Shown here piece after piece: positions 1 to 10,100 of a stretch of 64,000 bases of DNA (the first letter of the stretch is position 1; each line of letters begins with the position of its first letter). The DNA is from Jiangellales bacterium (GTDB lineage Bacteria > Actinomycetota > Actinomycetes > Jiangellales > Jiangellaceae). Below the pieces are notes generated by a model. It saw only the letters and a list, made by a program, of their open reading frames with translations. It was not told the DNA's origin and searched no databases. The position numbers and the translations under genes were made by a program. The stretch lies in contig JAUJNY010000005.1 of the NCBI GenBank assembly GCA_030447955.1, positions 53,124 to 117,123 of the forward strand, read 5' to 3'.

Positions 1-1
1 G

Positions 2-67
2 ACGAGGTCGACGTGGCAGCCGAGGATGCTCGGGAACGGTTCCAGCTACCTGACCCTGTACTTTGAC
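2..67 (+). pseudogene. 5' fragment of a gene split by the insertion sequence
   Basis: These bases are open in the frame that, once the IS and one target-site copy are removed, runs straight into the open frame starting at 1505. Across the join the peptide reads SSYLTLYFD followed by VDDDNNYDRR. The start codon lies outside the window. I do not recognise the family. The 3' part looks like the C-terminal portion of a secreted hypothetical protein. The join is read directly; calling it one former gene is inference, well supported by the exact target duplication. Confidence 0.6.
60..67. repeat. Left target-site duplication of the IS
   Basis: ACTTTGAC at 60-67 is repeated exactly at 1497-1504, on the two sides of the inverted-repeat ends. 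Eight-base duplications are usual for ISL3-family elements. Confidence 0.9.
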
Positions 68-1496
68 GGCTCTTCTCAATGAAGCGTGGTGAGCCGGCCG
101 CGACACGGCTGCCGGGCTGAGCCCTGAAAGCAGACCTGGGACCCCAGGATCGAGGTGTCTGACGCCATCGATCCAAGGAGGTCCCAGGTGCGGGATGACG
201 CTACCGCGAGTGCGGCCATGCTCGGTCTGCCCGGTTTTCGGGTGCTGGCCGTGGCGGCGTACGCCGGCGAGGTTGAGCAGGCGGTGGAAACCGTCGAGGA
301 GGTGACCGGCTGCCCCTCGTGTGGGGTGGTGGCTCAGCTGCATGACCGGCGGCCGAGCTGGGTGCGGGACCTGCCCGCCGGCGGCCGCCCGGTCACCTTG
401 GTGTGGGTCAAGCGGGTGTGGCGCTGCCGCGAGCCGTGGTGTCCGAAGGTGACCTGGACGGAGACCTCGGCGGCGATCCGGCCGCGGGCGTCGCTGACCG
501 AGCGGGCCCGGCGGGAGGCGTGCCGGCGGGTCGGACAGGACGGGCACACCGTGGCCGGGGTGGCCGCCGACTTCGGGGTCGGCTGGGCGACGGTGATGGC
601 CGCGGTCCGCGAGTACGGCACCCGCTGGTCGATGACCCCCACCGGCTTCACGCAGTAGCCGCGCTGGGAGTAGACGAGACCGCGTTCCTGGCCGCCACCC
701 CCACCAGGAGCACTACCTACGCGACCGGCATCGTGGCCCTCAACGGGCGGCCGCGGCTGCTCGACGTGGTCCATGGACGGTCCGGAAACGCCTTGTCCAG
801 CTGGGTTTGCGCCCAGGATCAGCGGTGGCGGGACGGCATCGGCGTCGCCGCGCTGGATCCCTTTCGCGGCTACGCCACCGCGCTGCGCACCACCTTGCCG
901 GGCGCGAGGCGGGTGCTGGATGCCTTCCACGTCACCCGGCTCGGCTTCGACGCCCTGGACCAAGTGCGCCGCCGGGTCCAGCAGCACACCCTGGGCCACC
1001 GCGGGCACCGAAACGATCCGCTGTTCCGCATCCGGCGGGTGCTGCGCCGCGGGGCCGAGCACCACAGCCAGCGGTCCTGGGCCCGGCTGATCGCCGGGCT
1101 CGAGGCCGGCGATCACGACCAGCAGGTCGCCCTGGCCTGGATCGCCGCCCAGGACCTACGGCGGATCTACCGGTGCAGAACCCGAGCCCAGGCCGAACGC
1201 CACCTGCTTGCCTGGTTCACCGCAGTGGCCGAACACGAGATCCCCGAACTCCTGCGGCTGGCCCGAACGCTGGACTCCTGGCGCAGCGAACTACTGGCCT
1301 ACTTCGACACCGGCGGGGTCTCCAACGGACCCACCGAGGCCATCAACGGGCTCATCAAGAAGATCAAGCGGATCGGGCACGGCTTCCGCAACTTCGCCAA
1401 CTACCGGCTCCGGCTACTCCTGTACTGCGGCGTCGACTGGCACACTCCCCGTCACCCCGATCCGAGGGCGGCTACCACGCTTAGCTGCGTAGAGCC
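68..1496 (+). mobile_element. ISL3-family insertion sequence, 1429 bp
   Basis: The ends are imperfect inverted repeats. The left end begins GGCTCTTCTCAATGAAGCGT (68 onward). The complement of the right end begins GGCTCTACGCAGCTAAGCGT (1496 leftward). Both continue with GGT and a GCCG-rich stretch, giving arms of about 25-30 bp. An exact ACTTTGAC duplication flanks the element. Its one gene encodes a transposase with an N-terminal CxxC zinc finger, an LGVDE motif and a C-terminal [14 protein letters not shown] block, as in ISL3. The intact duplication suggests a fairly recent insertion, but the transposase reading frame is broken, so this copy is probably not autonomous. Confidence 0.92.
188..1492 (+). 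pseudogene. ISL3 transposase, frameshifted
   Basis: The start is GTG at 188, with AAGGAGG at 175-181 as a strong ribosome site. The first frame encodes the zinc-finger part (GCPSCG, then WRCREPWCPK) and a helix-turn-helix, and stops at 658. The catalytic part ([19 protein letters not shown] up to [16 protein letters not shown]) continues one base back, so about one nucleotide is missing near 605-635. Near 1435-1455 the family-like ending [12 protein letters not shown] returns to the original frame and stops at 1492, inside the right inverted repeat. Two compensating indels mean only pieces would be made. I see no good -1 slippery heptamer at the first shift, so mutation or sequencing error is more likely than programmed frameshifting. 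Confidence 0.85.
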
Positions 1497-1504
1497 ACTT
1501 TGAC
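1497..1504. repeat. Right target-site duplication of the IS
   Basis: ACTTTGAC immediately follows the right inverted repeat and is identical to 60-67. The out-of-frame stop TGA at 1501-1503 lies inside it. Confidence 0.9.
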
Positions 1505-1942
1505 GTGGACGACGACAACAACTACGACAGGCGCATGACAGTCGACATCCGCCGCGGCAGCCTTTACGCGCAGATCGACGACCCCTTCTCTGGGCGCATT
1601 CACGGCTTCGCCCGCGTATGGGAGGCGAAATCGCAGAAGATCGTTGTGCAGTTCCCGCGCGCGCTCCTTGGTGAAGGAGTTGACGACTACAGGTACTACT
1701 GGGAAACCACATACAACTCAGCATCGCCGGACGTCACCTGTGGGAGCCCCAGCGACGTTGTCGTCCTCTGCAGCGATCGTGTCCCTGACAGGGGGTGGAT
1801 CTGGCACCGGCGAGACAGCGAGACTCAGCAAGCTCCCTCGACGTCGGCCAGGCGGCAGGGGCGGGAGACGCCCACCGCGAGCCCTTCTTCTTCCCGAGAC
1901 CCTGCTTACGGAAATATGGGGGCCAGCTGCCACCAGCTGTAG
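1505..1942 (+). pseudogene. 3' fragment of the gene split by the IS (unknown function)
   Basis: This open frame is continuous with bases 2-67 once the IS is excised. Its first two thirds are acidic and aromatic (QIDDPFSGRIHGFARVW, YRYYWETTYN). It holds two cysteines around VTCGSPSDVVVLCSDRVPD, a layout seen near the end of secreted actinobacterial hypothetical proteins. The last 45 residues are Ser/Thr/Arg-rich and may be read-through beyond the original functional end. No start codon or ribosome site of its own is convincing; the GTG at 1505 is simply the codon after the duplication. Function unknown. Confidence 0.5.
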
Positions 1943-1980
1943 CTGCCCCCCGGAGTCCGCGGCAACGGCACGGCGGCGCC

Positions 1981-3147
1981 TCAGCCGAGGGCTTCACCGC
2001 TGTAGCCGCGGGCCACCATCGTCACGAACTGGTGGACGGCATCCTCGTTCGGCGCCAGCGGACCGGGCCGGAAGTGCGGCGAGGCCAGCCCGCGCTGCAC
2101 CGACTCGCACGCCGCCCAGTCCTGGGCGTTGGTGCGGTCCCAGAACTCCACCGCGTACGACGGGTCGACGTCGGCGGGGAAGTACCAGGCGCACTCCACC
2201 GACGTGCGCTGCGGCGCCACCGGTCGTAGCCGGTGGGTCATCACGTAGTCGGGGTGCAGGGACAGCAGCAGGTCGGGGAAGAGACCGAGGTAGTGCACGC
2301 GGCGCGGGTCGGCCCCCTCGATGGGGACGCCGCTGCCGCGCCCGTCCAGGGACATCGTCTCGGCGTGCTCGCGCAGGTCCAACGAGCCGCCGACCCAGGC
2401 ACCGGGCAGGTCGTAGTTGGCGCCGCTGGTCGGCGGGCTCACCTGGCACAGCTCCGGGTGGATCAGCGGGCAGTGGTAGCACTCGTGGTAGTTCTCGGTG
2501 AGCACCTTCCAGTTGGCGGCGACGTCGTACTCGTGCACGGCGCGGCGCACCAGCCGCTCCGGCGCATAGGGCGCGACCAGGTCGGCGAGCGCGCCGAGAT
2601 GCGCGGCGAAGGACGGCGCATCCGCGCTGGCGTTGACGAACAGCCAGCCGTGCCACACCTGCAGCGGCAGCGCTGCCAGGCCGTGCCGTGCCGGTTCGAG
2701 AGCCGGCCCGTCGCGGAACCCGGGGGCCGCCAGCAGCCGCCCACACAGGTCGTACCGCCAGGCGTGGTACGGGCACACCACCGCCCGCCGCGTCGAGCTC
2801 GCACCGTCGACGAGCAGCTCGTGACCGCGATGGCGGCAGGTGTTGGCGAACGCCCGTACGTCCTCGTCCGCCCAGGTCAGCAGCACCGGGACGTCGCCGA
2901 CGAGGACGGCGCGCTGGGTGGCGCCGGGGTGCCGTAGCTCTGCCTCCCGACCCAGGCAGCTCCAGCTGCCGGCGAAGAAGTGGCGCTGCTCCCAGGCAAA
3001 GACCTCGGGGGAGGTGTAGCACTCGGCGGGCAACATGGTGGCCTCACCGAGGGCGCGGCGAGCAGGCTCCAGCGCGCTGGCGCCGAGCGGGGCACGTGCC
3101 ACCGCCCGCTTGCGCGGGCCGAGCGCCACCCGCCGCCGCTCATCCAT
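1981..3147 (-). CDS. Rieske [2Fe-2S] ring-hydroxylating oxygenase, alpha-subunit type
   Basis: This 388-residue protein carries the Rieske motif CRHRGH (C104, H106) and CPYHAW (C125, H128). The mononuclear-iron helix follows at NWKVLTENYHECYHCPLIH (residues 212-230), with the family's Asn/Glu/His ligand region. Family members are terminal oxygenases that need a separate reductase to hydroxylate or demethylate small substrates; none is visible here. The start at 3147 overlaps the stop of the upstream FAD oxidoreductase by 8 bp, so the two are probably translationally coupled. Residues 1-38 are extra to the family core, and ATG at about residue 38 is an alternative start. The substrate cannot be read from sequence. 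Confidence 0.85.
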   Translation of the reverse strand: MDERRRVALGPRKRAVARAPLGASALEPARRALGEATMLPAECYTSPEVFAWEQRHFFAGSWSCLGREAELRHPGATQRAVLVGDVPVLLTWADEDVRAFANTCRHRGHELLVDGASSTRRAVVCPYHAWRYDLCGRLLAAPGFRDGPALEPARHGLAALPLQVWHGWLFVNASADAPSFAAHLGALADLVAPYAPERLVRRAVHEYDVAANWKVLTENYHECYHCPLIHPELCQVSPPTSGANYDLPGAWVGGSLDLREHAETMSLDGRGSGVPIEGADPRRVHYLGLFPDLLLSLHPDYVMTHRLRPVAPQRTSVECAWYFPADVDPSYAVEFWDRTNAQDWAACESVQRGLASPHFRPGPLAPNEDAVHQFVTMVARGYSGEALG

Positions 3148-4789
3148 CGCTGGCCGGAGAGCGGGTCAGCGGTGCGCGCAGCCGCCGGCGCCGCTGGTCA
3201 CGCTGGCGGTCGTGCAGCACCTGGCGGACGACGTTGCGCCCGGGGATGCCGGTCACCCCACCGCCGCCGTGGGTGGCCGACCCGGCCTGGTAGAGGCCGC
3301 GGACGGGGGTGCGCAGGTCGGCGTAGCCCGCAGCCGGTCGGGCGTGGAAGACCTGGGCGGCGGACAGCTCGCCGTGGAAGATGTTGCCGCCGATGAGGTG
3401 ATACTCGTGCTCCATCTCGTACGGCCCGATGACCTGGCGGTGCAGCACCGAGTCGGTGAAGCCGGGCGCGACCTGCTCCACCCGAGCCAGGACCCGATCG
3501 GCGTAGGCGTCGAGCTCGCCACGGTCGGGCCGGCTCGCCCACTCGTGCGGAACCCACTGGGTGAACAGCGACATCACGTGCTTGCCTGCCGGGGCCAGCG
3601 AGTCGTCGAACACGCTGGGGATGCAGATGTCGGCGAACGGCTTCGCCGACGCCCGCCCGCCGACCGCGTCCTGGTACGCCTGCTCGATCCCGTTCATCGA
3701 CTCGGCGAGCACGATCGTGCCGCCGTGCACCTCAGGGTCGAAGCCCGGTCTGGCGGTGAACTCAGGCAGCCGGTCCAGCGCCAGGTTGATCTTGACGGTG
3801 CCGCTGCGGGACCTCCACCGCTCGATGTCGGCGACGAAGTCGGCGGGCAGCTCGGCCCGGTCGAGCAACCGTAGGAACGAGATCTGCGGGTGCGCCGTGG
3901 TGACCACGACGTCCGCGCTGAGCTCCTCACCGCCGGCGAGCACCACGCCGGTGGCCGCACCGGCGCGGGTGGTGATGCGTTCGACCGGTGCGGCAGTCCG
4001 GACCTCGGCCCCGAAGGAACGTGCAGCCGCGGCCATGGCCTGGGAGACCGCGCCCATGCCGCCGCGGGGGAAGCCCCACGCGCCGACCTTGCCGTCCCCG
4101 AGGTCGCCGATGTGGTGGTGGGCGAGCACGTACGCGGTGCCGGCACTGCGCGGTCCCGCCCAGGTGCCGATCACCCCGCTCACCGACAGCGCGCCCATCA
4201 CCGCGTCGGAGGTGAAGAAGTCCTCCAGCAGGTCGGCGATGCTCATCGTGAACAGCCGGGTGGCCTCCACCGCGCGCCGGGTGTCCAGTCCGCGCAGGTG
4301 GCGCAGCAGCCGCGCCTGGGCGACCAGGTCGGCGGGGTGGCGGGAGCCGAGCCGGGGCGGGATCTCCTCGAGCAGCGGGGCGAGCACCGGCACCAGCTCG
4401 GCGAACCAGGCGTCCCAGCGGTCCAGCGCTGCGGCGTCCTGGGGAGAGAAGCGCGCCACCTGTTCCCGCCGCCGGGTGGGGTCGGCGGGGAGCTGGAGGA
4501 AGCGACCGTCCGGGTGCGGCGCGAAGTAGGGGCCTTGCGGGTAGACGTGGTAGCCGTGGCGGGGCAGTTGCAGCTCGCGCACGATCGCCGGTGGCAGCAG
4601 GCTCACGACGTACGACAGCGACGTGAGCTTGAAGTCGGGCCCGAACGGCTGCTCGGTGACGGCGGCACCCCCGACCACCGGTCGGGCCTCGCAGACGACC
4701 GTACGCAGCCCCGCCCGAGCCAGGTAGGCGGCGGCGACAAGCCCGTTGTGTCCGCCACCGACGACCACAGCGTCGTACTCGTTGCGCAC
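3140..4789 (-). CDS. Phytoene-desaturase-like FAD/NAD(P)-binding oxidoreductase (PYROXD2-like)
   Basis: This 549-residue protein begins with a dinucleotide-binding fold, VVVGGGHNGLVAAAYLARAG, followed by the FAD contact region EARPVVGGAAVTE. Near the C-terminus is the flavin-closing region LRTPVRGLYQAGSATHGGGG. This is the amine-oxidase/phytoene-dehydrogenase superfamily, closest in layout to PYROXD2-type NAD(P)/FAD oxidoreductases. The start is GTG at 4789 with a purine-rich GAGAGGGCGG before it. It is the first gene of a two-gene unit with the Rieske oxygenase and diverges from the peptidase at 4894. No crtB- or crtE-type gene is nearby, so carotenoid synthesis is not supported. The substrate is unknown. 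Confidence 0.85.
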   Translation of the reverse strand: MRNEYDAVVVGGGHNGLVAAAYLARAGLRTVVCEARPVVGGAAVTEQPFGPDFKLTSLSYVVSLLPPAIVRELQLPRHGYHVYPQGPYFAPHPDGRFLQLPADPTRRREQVARFSPQDAAALDRWDAWFAELVPVLAPLLEEIPPRLGSRHPADLVAQARLLRHLRGLDTRRAVEATRLFTMSIADLLEDFFTSDAVMGALSVSGVIGTWAGPRSAGTAYVLAHHHIGDLGDGKVGAWGFPRGGMGAVSQAMAAAARSFGAEVRTAAPVERITTRAGAATGVVLAGGEELSADVVVTTAHPQISFLRLLDRAELPADFVADIERWRSRSGTVKINLALDRLPEFTARPGFDPEVHGGTIVLAESMNGIEQAYQDAVGGRASAKPFADICIPSVFDDSLAPAGKHVMSLFTQWVPHEWASRPDRGELDAYADRVLARVEQVAPGFTDSVLHRQVIGPYEMEHEYHLIGGNIFHGELSAAQVFHARPAAGYADLRTPVRGLYQAGSATHGGGGVTGIPGRNVVRQVLHDRQRDQRRRRLRAPLTRSPASDG

Positions 4790-4880
4790 GCCGACCCGCC
4801 CTCTCAGCTGCTGACTCGCCGGTCAGCACCAGCATGCCGGACGCCGGCTGAGGCGAGCAGCCCGCGGACCGGTCACGCGC

Positions 4881-4886
4881 TAGCGT
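4881..4886 (+). promoter_or_regulatory. -10 box for a leaderless prolyl oligopeptidase transcript
   Basis: TAGCGT ends 7 nt before the GTG at 4894, so transcription would begin at or beside the start codon. No Shine-Dalgarno sequence is present. Confidence 0.5.
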
Positions 4887-4893
4887 CGCGCCG

Positions 4894-7065
4894 GTGGATC
4901 CGGTGGAGGGCACGGAAACCGCGCGGTCGGCGGAAGCGTCGCCCGGGCAGCCTCCGGTAGCGCCCGTACGAAGAACCGTCCGCGACCTCCACGGCGACCG
5001 GGTGGTCGACGACTACGCCTGGCTGAGTGATCGGGAGGCGGCGCAGACGCGCGCCTACCTGGAAGCCGAGCGGGCCTACTACGACGCCCAGACGGTGGCT
5101 GCCCGGCCGCTGCAGCGCCAGCTCTTCGCCGAGATGTCCCGGCGCACCCCTGCGGCTGAGCGGTCGGTCAGCTGGCGCCGAGGCACCTTCTCCTACTTCA
5201 CGCTGACCGCGAAAGGCATGGAGTACGAGCGGTTCTGCCGCTCCGCGGGCGAGGGCCCCCCCGAGACCCTGCTCGACCTCAACGACTGCGCTGCTCCCGG
5301 CGGGTTCGTCGGCCTGGGTGTGCGCGAGGTCAGCCCCGACGGGCGGCTGCTCGCCTACTCCGTGGATAGCGCGGGGGACGAGGTCTACACCCTGCGCTTC
5401 CGCGACCTGACCACCGGGGTCGACCGCGTCGACGAGCTGCCCCGCACCTACTACGGCGGTGCGTGGAGCGCCGACTCGTCCACCTTCTTCTACGTGGTGC
5501 ACGACGCAGCGCACCGGCCGCACCAGCTGTGGCGGCACCGGCTGGGCAGCCCGCCGGACGCCGATGTGCTGGTGCTCCAGGAGGACGACCTCCGATTCGG
5601 GTTGTCGGTGCGGGCGAGCCGCAGCGGTGAGCTGGTCCTGATCCAGCTGCGCAGCAGGGACACCTCCGAGGTGTGGCTGGTCCCGACCGAGCGGCCCGAC
5701 GCGCCGGCGGTGCTCGTCGAGGCCCGCCGCTCGGGCGTCGAGTACGCGGTCGACCACGTCCGCGGCCCTGCTGGCGGGCACCTGGTCATCGTGACCAACG
5801 ACGGCGCCGCGGAGTTCCGGCTGGTTCAGGCTCCGGTCGCCGCACCGGAGCGGCGGAGCTGGGTTGGGCTCGGTACGCCGGCGCCGGGGGAGCGGATCCT
5901 GCAGGTCGACGCGTTCGCCGCCGGGCTGGTCCTCAGCCTGCGGCGGAGCGGCGCGCCGTTGCTCCAGGTGCTGGACCACGACGGCACCCTGCGCCACGAG
6001 CTGCACCCGCCCTCACCGGCGGCCTCCCTGCACCTCGCCCGCAACGAGGAGTACGACGCCCCGGCGGTGACCGTGGCCGTCGAGTCGCTCGTCGAGCCCG
6101 CGGTCTGGTCCGATGTCGACCTGGTCACCGGTCGCTGGACGCGGCGGCACCACCGCGAGGTCCCGGCACACGAACCCGCGGAGTACCTGACGGAGCGCCG
6201 CTGGGCGCAGGCACCCGACGGGGTCCCGGTGCCGGTGACGCTGACCCGACGCGCGGACGTCGCGCTGGACGGCACCGCGCCGTGCCTGCTTCACGGCTAT
6301 GGCGCGTACGAGGTCTCCCTGGACCCCGAGTTCGACCCGGCGCTGCCGAGCCTGCTCGATCGCGGCGCGGTCTACGCGGTGGCCCACGTCCGCGGCGGCG
6401 GGGAGTGCGGGCGCCGCTGGTGGCTGCACGGCCGGCTGGCCCACAAGCGCAACACGTTCAGCGACTACCTCGCGGTGGCGCGGTGGCTGGGGGCGGCCGA
6501 GCTGGTGGACCCCACCCGCATCGCAACCCGTGGGCTCTCGGCCGGCGGCCTGCTCCAAGGCGCGGTCTTCTCGATGGAGCCGTCCCACTGGTGTGGTGTC
6601 GTTGCGGAGGTGCCGTTCGTCGACGTCGTCAACACCATGCTCGACCCGTCGGTCCCGCTCACGGTGGCGGAGTGGGACGAGTGGGGCGACCCCCACCAGC
6701 CCGAGCAGTACGGGTGGCTGCGCGGCTACGCGCCGTACGAGAACGTGCCGGAGGGCCCCCGCCCCCCGCTGCTGGTCACCGGAGCCGTCCACGACCCGCG
6801 GGTGCTCGTGCACGAGCCGGCGAAGTGGGTGGCCAAGCTGCGCGCCACCGATACCACCTCCTCCCGCTTGCTGTTCCGCGTCGAGCTCGGCAGCGGCGCC
6901 CACGCCAGCGCCGGCGGCCGGTATGCGAACCAGCGTTACGAAGCCGAGGTGTACGCGTTCATCCTCGACGTCCTCGGGCGTACCGCCGATCCTCCGGCCG
7001 ACTCGAGCGCCGCGGATCGCGATGGCCGTACAACGATCCGGTTGCAGTCCGGTCGCGACCTCTGA
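4894..7065 (+). CDS. Prolyl oligopeptidase family serine peptidase (S9, oligopeptidase B-like)
   Basis: This cytoplasmic peptidase of 723 residues cleaves short peptides after basic or prolyl residues, going by its family. The N-terminal part opens with the typical DYAWL and continues as a beta-propeller; the C-terminal third is the alpha/beta-hydrolase domain. The likely catalytic triad is Ser549 in RGLSAGGLL, Asp634 in GAVHDPRVLVHEPAKWVAKL and His670 in SGAHASAGGRY. The 'DPRV..EPAKWVAKLR' block is characteristic of oligopeptidase B. No signal peptide is seen. The GTG start is chosen because a -10 box sits directly upstream. It stands alone, divergent from the FAD oxidoreductase. Confidence 0.9.
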   Translation: MDPVEGTETARSAEASPGQPPVAPVRRTVRDLHGDRVVDDYAWLSDREAAQTRAYLEAERAYYDAQTVAARPLQRQLFAEMSRRTPAAERSVSWRRGTFSYFTLTAKGMEYERFCRSAGEGPPETLLDLNDCAAPGGFVGLGVREVSPDGRLLAYSVDSAGDEVYTLRFRDLTTGVDRVDELPRTYYGGAWSADSSTFFYVVHDAAHRPHQLWRHRLGSPPDADVLVLQEDDLRFGLSVRASRSGELVLIQLRSRDTSEVWLVPTERPDAPAVLVEARRSGVEYAVDHVRGPAGGHLVIVTNDGAAEFRLVQAPVAAPERRSWVGLGTPAPGERILQVDAFAAGLVLSLRRSGAPLLQVLDHDGTLRHELHPPSPAASLHLARNEEYDAPAVTVAVESLVEPAVWSDVDLVTGRWTRRHHREVPAHEPAEYLTERRWAQAPDGVPVPVTLTRRADVALDGTAPCLLHGYGAYEVSLDPEFDPALPSLLDRGAVYAVAHVRGGGECGRRWWLHGRLAHKRNTFSDYLAVARWLGAAELVDPTRIATRGLSAGGLLQGAVFSMEPSHWCGVVAEVPFVDVVNTMLDPSVPLTVAEWDEWGDPHQPEQYGWLRGYAPYENVPEGPRPPLLVTGAVHDPRVLVHEPAKWVAKLRATDTTSSRLLFRVELGSGAHASAGGRYANQRYEAEVYAFILDVLGRTADPPADSSAADRDGRTTIRLQSGRDL

Positions 7066-7135
7066 CCCGGCGGCTGAGCCGCTGTAGCGTCCGAGCCCGG
7101 GAGCGGCGCGCCGTGGCGGAGAGGGGACGGCGGCG

Positions 7136-10100
7136 GTGGAGAGGGTACGGCGGATCGCCTGGTGGCTGAGCGCCGTCGCCACCAGAGCGACCGCGACGCG
7201 GGCGGTGACCGGCACTGCCGCCCTGGTCATCCTCATCGCGACGACTGCGCTGCTCGCGCTCGTCCGCTACGACGCCGAGGTCACCGCCGCAGGACTGCGT
7301 CGCGGCTTGGCCGCGCTGCCCGCCGCCGAGCGCTCAGCGCAGATCAGCGTCGACTTCGAGCGCGGCACCCGCGAATGCGCCGGCCTGGACGCCTCGACCG
7401 CCAGGGTCAGCGAGGTCGTGCCGGCTCTCGACCTGCCCCTGGAGACCCACCGGAGCCTGCTGTCGGCGACGTACGGGCTGACCGCTCCGCGGGCTCAGGG
7501 CGCAGGCGCTCCCACCGGTCCCGAGGTACTGGTGGCCGTGGCCTACGACGACCTGGCGGACCATGCCCGGCTGCGCGCCGGACGCTGGCCTGACGACGGC
7601 ACCGGCGACGGCACCGGCGACGGCACCGGCGACGGCAGCGACGGTGAGCCGGCCGCGGTCGAGGCGGCCGTGCACGAGCGCACCGCACAAGCCCTCGACC
7701 TGGCCCCCGGCTCGTTGCTGCACCTGGCCGACCGGCTCAACGCACGACCCCTCACGGTGCGGGTCAGCGGGGTCTATGTCCCGAACGCCGCCGATGACCC
7801 GTTCTGGTTCGGCGAGCCCGTCGAGTCGGCCGGCAGGGATGCCAGCGGGTCGAGCGGCCTCATCTCGTACGGCCCCTTGGCCCTGACCTCGGCCGGCTGG
7901 TGCTCCGCGGTTGTTCCTGACTCCGCACGCTGGCGGGTCGTGCCCCTTGTCACGTCGCTGCGCGCTGGCGACCTCGAGCGGCTGGGCGACGTACCCGCCC
8001 GGCTCACCGCGGAGCTCAGTGAGCCGGACTCAAGCGGCGGGACCGGCACGTTCGTGACTTCCGAACTCGACGCGTCGGTCCCCGTGCTCAGCGCCACCCT
8101 GAGCGTCACCCGAGCCGTCACGGGGGTGCCGAGCGTCCTGCTCGCAGCGCTGGCCGCCACCTGCCTGCTCCTGGTGTCGGGACTGTTGGCCGCGGTCCGC
8201 CGCCGTGACGAGGGACTGCTCGTCGCCCGAGGGGCCTCGCGGCGGCTCACCGCCGGGATCGGGCTACTGGAGGCGCTGCTGCTCGCGCTCCCCGCGGCGG
8301 TGCTGGCTCCCGCGTTGTCGGGTCCGGTGCTTGTCGCCGCGGCCCGTGTCACCGGCGCGCGGTTGGAGCCGCTGCCGCTGCTCCCCGGCACTCGCGTGTG
8401 GTTGCTCGGCGCACTGCTCGCGAGCCTCGGCGCCCTGCTCGTGACCCTGCCAGGGCTCCGGCTGCGGCGCGCGAACGCCGACGGGACAGCCGCACCGCGG
8501 GCTCCGTGGTCCCGCGGCGGCGCGCTGCAACAGGGTGGCATCGACCTCGCGCTGACGGCCGTGGCTGGGCTGCTGCTGTGGCAGCTCAGCCAGTACGGCG
8601 CCCAAGGCGCGTCCCGGCTCGCCGGCGTCGAGGTCGACCCGGTGGTGGTGCTCGCACCCACCGCGCTCCTGGTTGCCGGTGCCCTGCTCGCCGCGCGGCT
8701 GCTGGTCCCTTTCGCCGCGGCCGCCGAGCGACTGATGCGTCGCCGCCGCGGCCTCGCCGTCCCGCTGGCGCTCGTACAGGTGGGCCGCGACAGTCATCGC
8801 CACGCGGCCACGGTCGTCCTGCTCGGGTTGGCGTGTGCGTCGGCGACGTACGCGGTGGCGTTTGACCAGACCTGGGGCCGCTCGCAGCTCGACCAGGCCG
8901 ACCACGAAGTCGGCACCGACCTGCGGGTGGCACCCCCGCTCACCGGGGCCGCTGCAACCGGCACGCTCGGGCTGGCCGCTGCCTACGCCGCGTTGCCCGA
9001 GGTCGAGCAGCTGTCCGCGGTGCTGGAGCAGCCGGAGACGTTGCCGGACGGGACCGCGTTCGAGCTCGTCGCGCTCGATGCGGCGGCCGGCGCCGACGTG
9101 CTGCGGGGCCGCTACGGCGAGGCGGGTGAGACCGCCGCGGCGCTGGCCAGGCTCGCCGATCGGCGCCCGCCGCCCGCCGGACCGGTACTGCCGCCGGGGA
9201 GCAGGACGCTACGGGTGACGGTGACCCTCGACGCGCAGGCGTTCTCGGTGACGCAGGACGGCGAGGAGGTGTCCCTCTCCCCGCCGGGGGTCGTGACCGT
9301 GTTGGTCAGCGACGGGAGTGGAGTGGTGTCGTCGCTCTCCCTGGGCGAGGTCCCCCGCGACGGCGAGCCGCACGCGCTGACCGCCCCGTTGCCACCGTCG
9401 GCTGCGGGCGAACCCAGGCTGGTCGGCTTCACCCTGGCGGCCGAGCACCGGGTGTTCCCCCGGCGCACGATCGGCTGGACGATCGGCGCGGTCGAGGCCC
9501 TCGACGCCGGCGGGTCGATCGCCGCGGTCGCTCACGACCGGTCGCAGTGGAGCTCGACCGTGACGCCGTACCCCGAGTACGGGTCCCGCGACGCGGCCCT
9601 CCTGGGGACCCGCGCCGGCACGGACCGTTGGGCGGCGCGGGTCAAAACCGGCAGGCCCTCCTCAAGGGCGCGCGTGGCGCTGACCACGCTGGTCGCGATG
9701 ACGGGGCCGCTAGCGTCCGGACCGGTGCCGATGGTGGCTACCAGCGCGCTGCTCGACAGTGGGGCCGCCCGCCTCGGCAAGACCGTCGCATTGCCGACGC
9801 TCCACGTCCAGGGGAAGGTGATGGCAGCGCTGCCCGGCCTGCCCACCGTGAACCCGCGGACCCCGGCGGTGCTCGTGGACCTGCCGAGCCTCCAGGCCGC
9901 GGTGTTGAGCACGGGGCGGGTGGTCCCGGCGCCGACGTCGTGGTGGCTCTCGGCGCCCGCCGGCGGGGAGCAGGCGGCGCGTGAGCTCTCCGCCGACCCC
10001 GCCCTCGCGGCGACGGTCGTCGACCGGCTGGCCGTCCGTGCGGACCGGCTCGCGGACCCGCTGGGAGCCGTTCTGCTCGGAGCGCTCGTGCTCGGTCTGG

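Noticed and set aside
600..660. Programmed -1 frameshift in the transposase
   Set aside because: No X-XXY-YYZ heptamer in frame near the shift; the only C-run is not in the right register.
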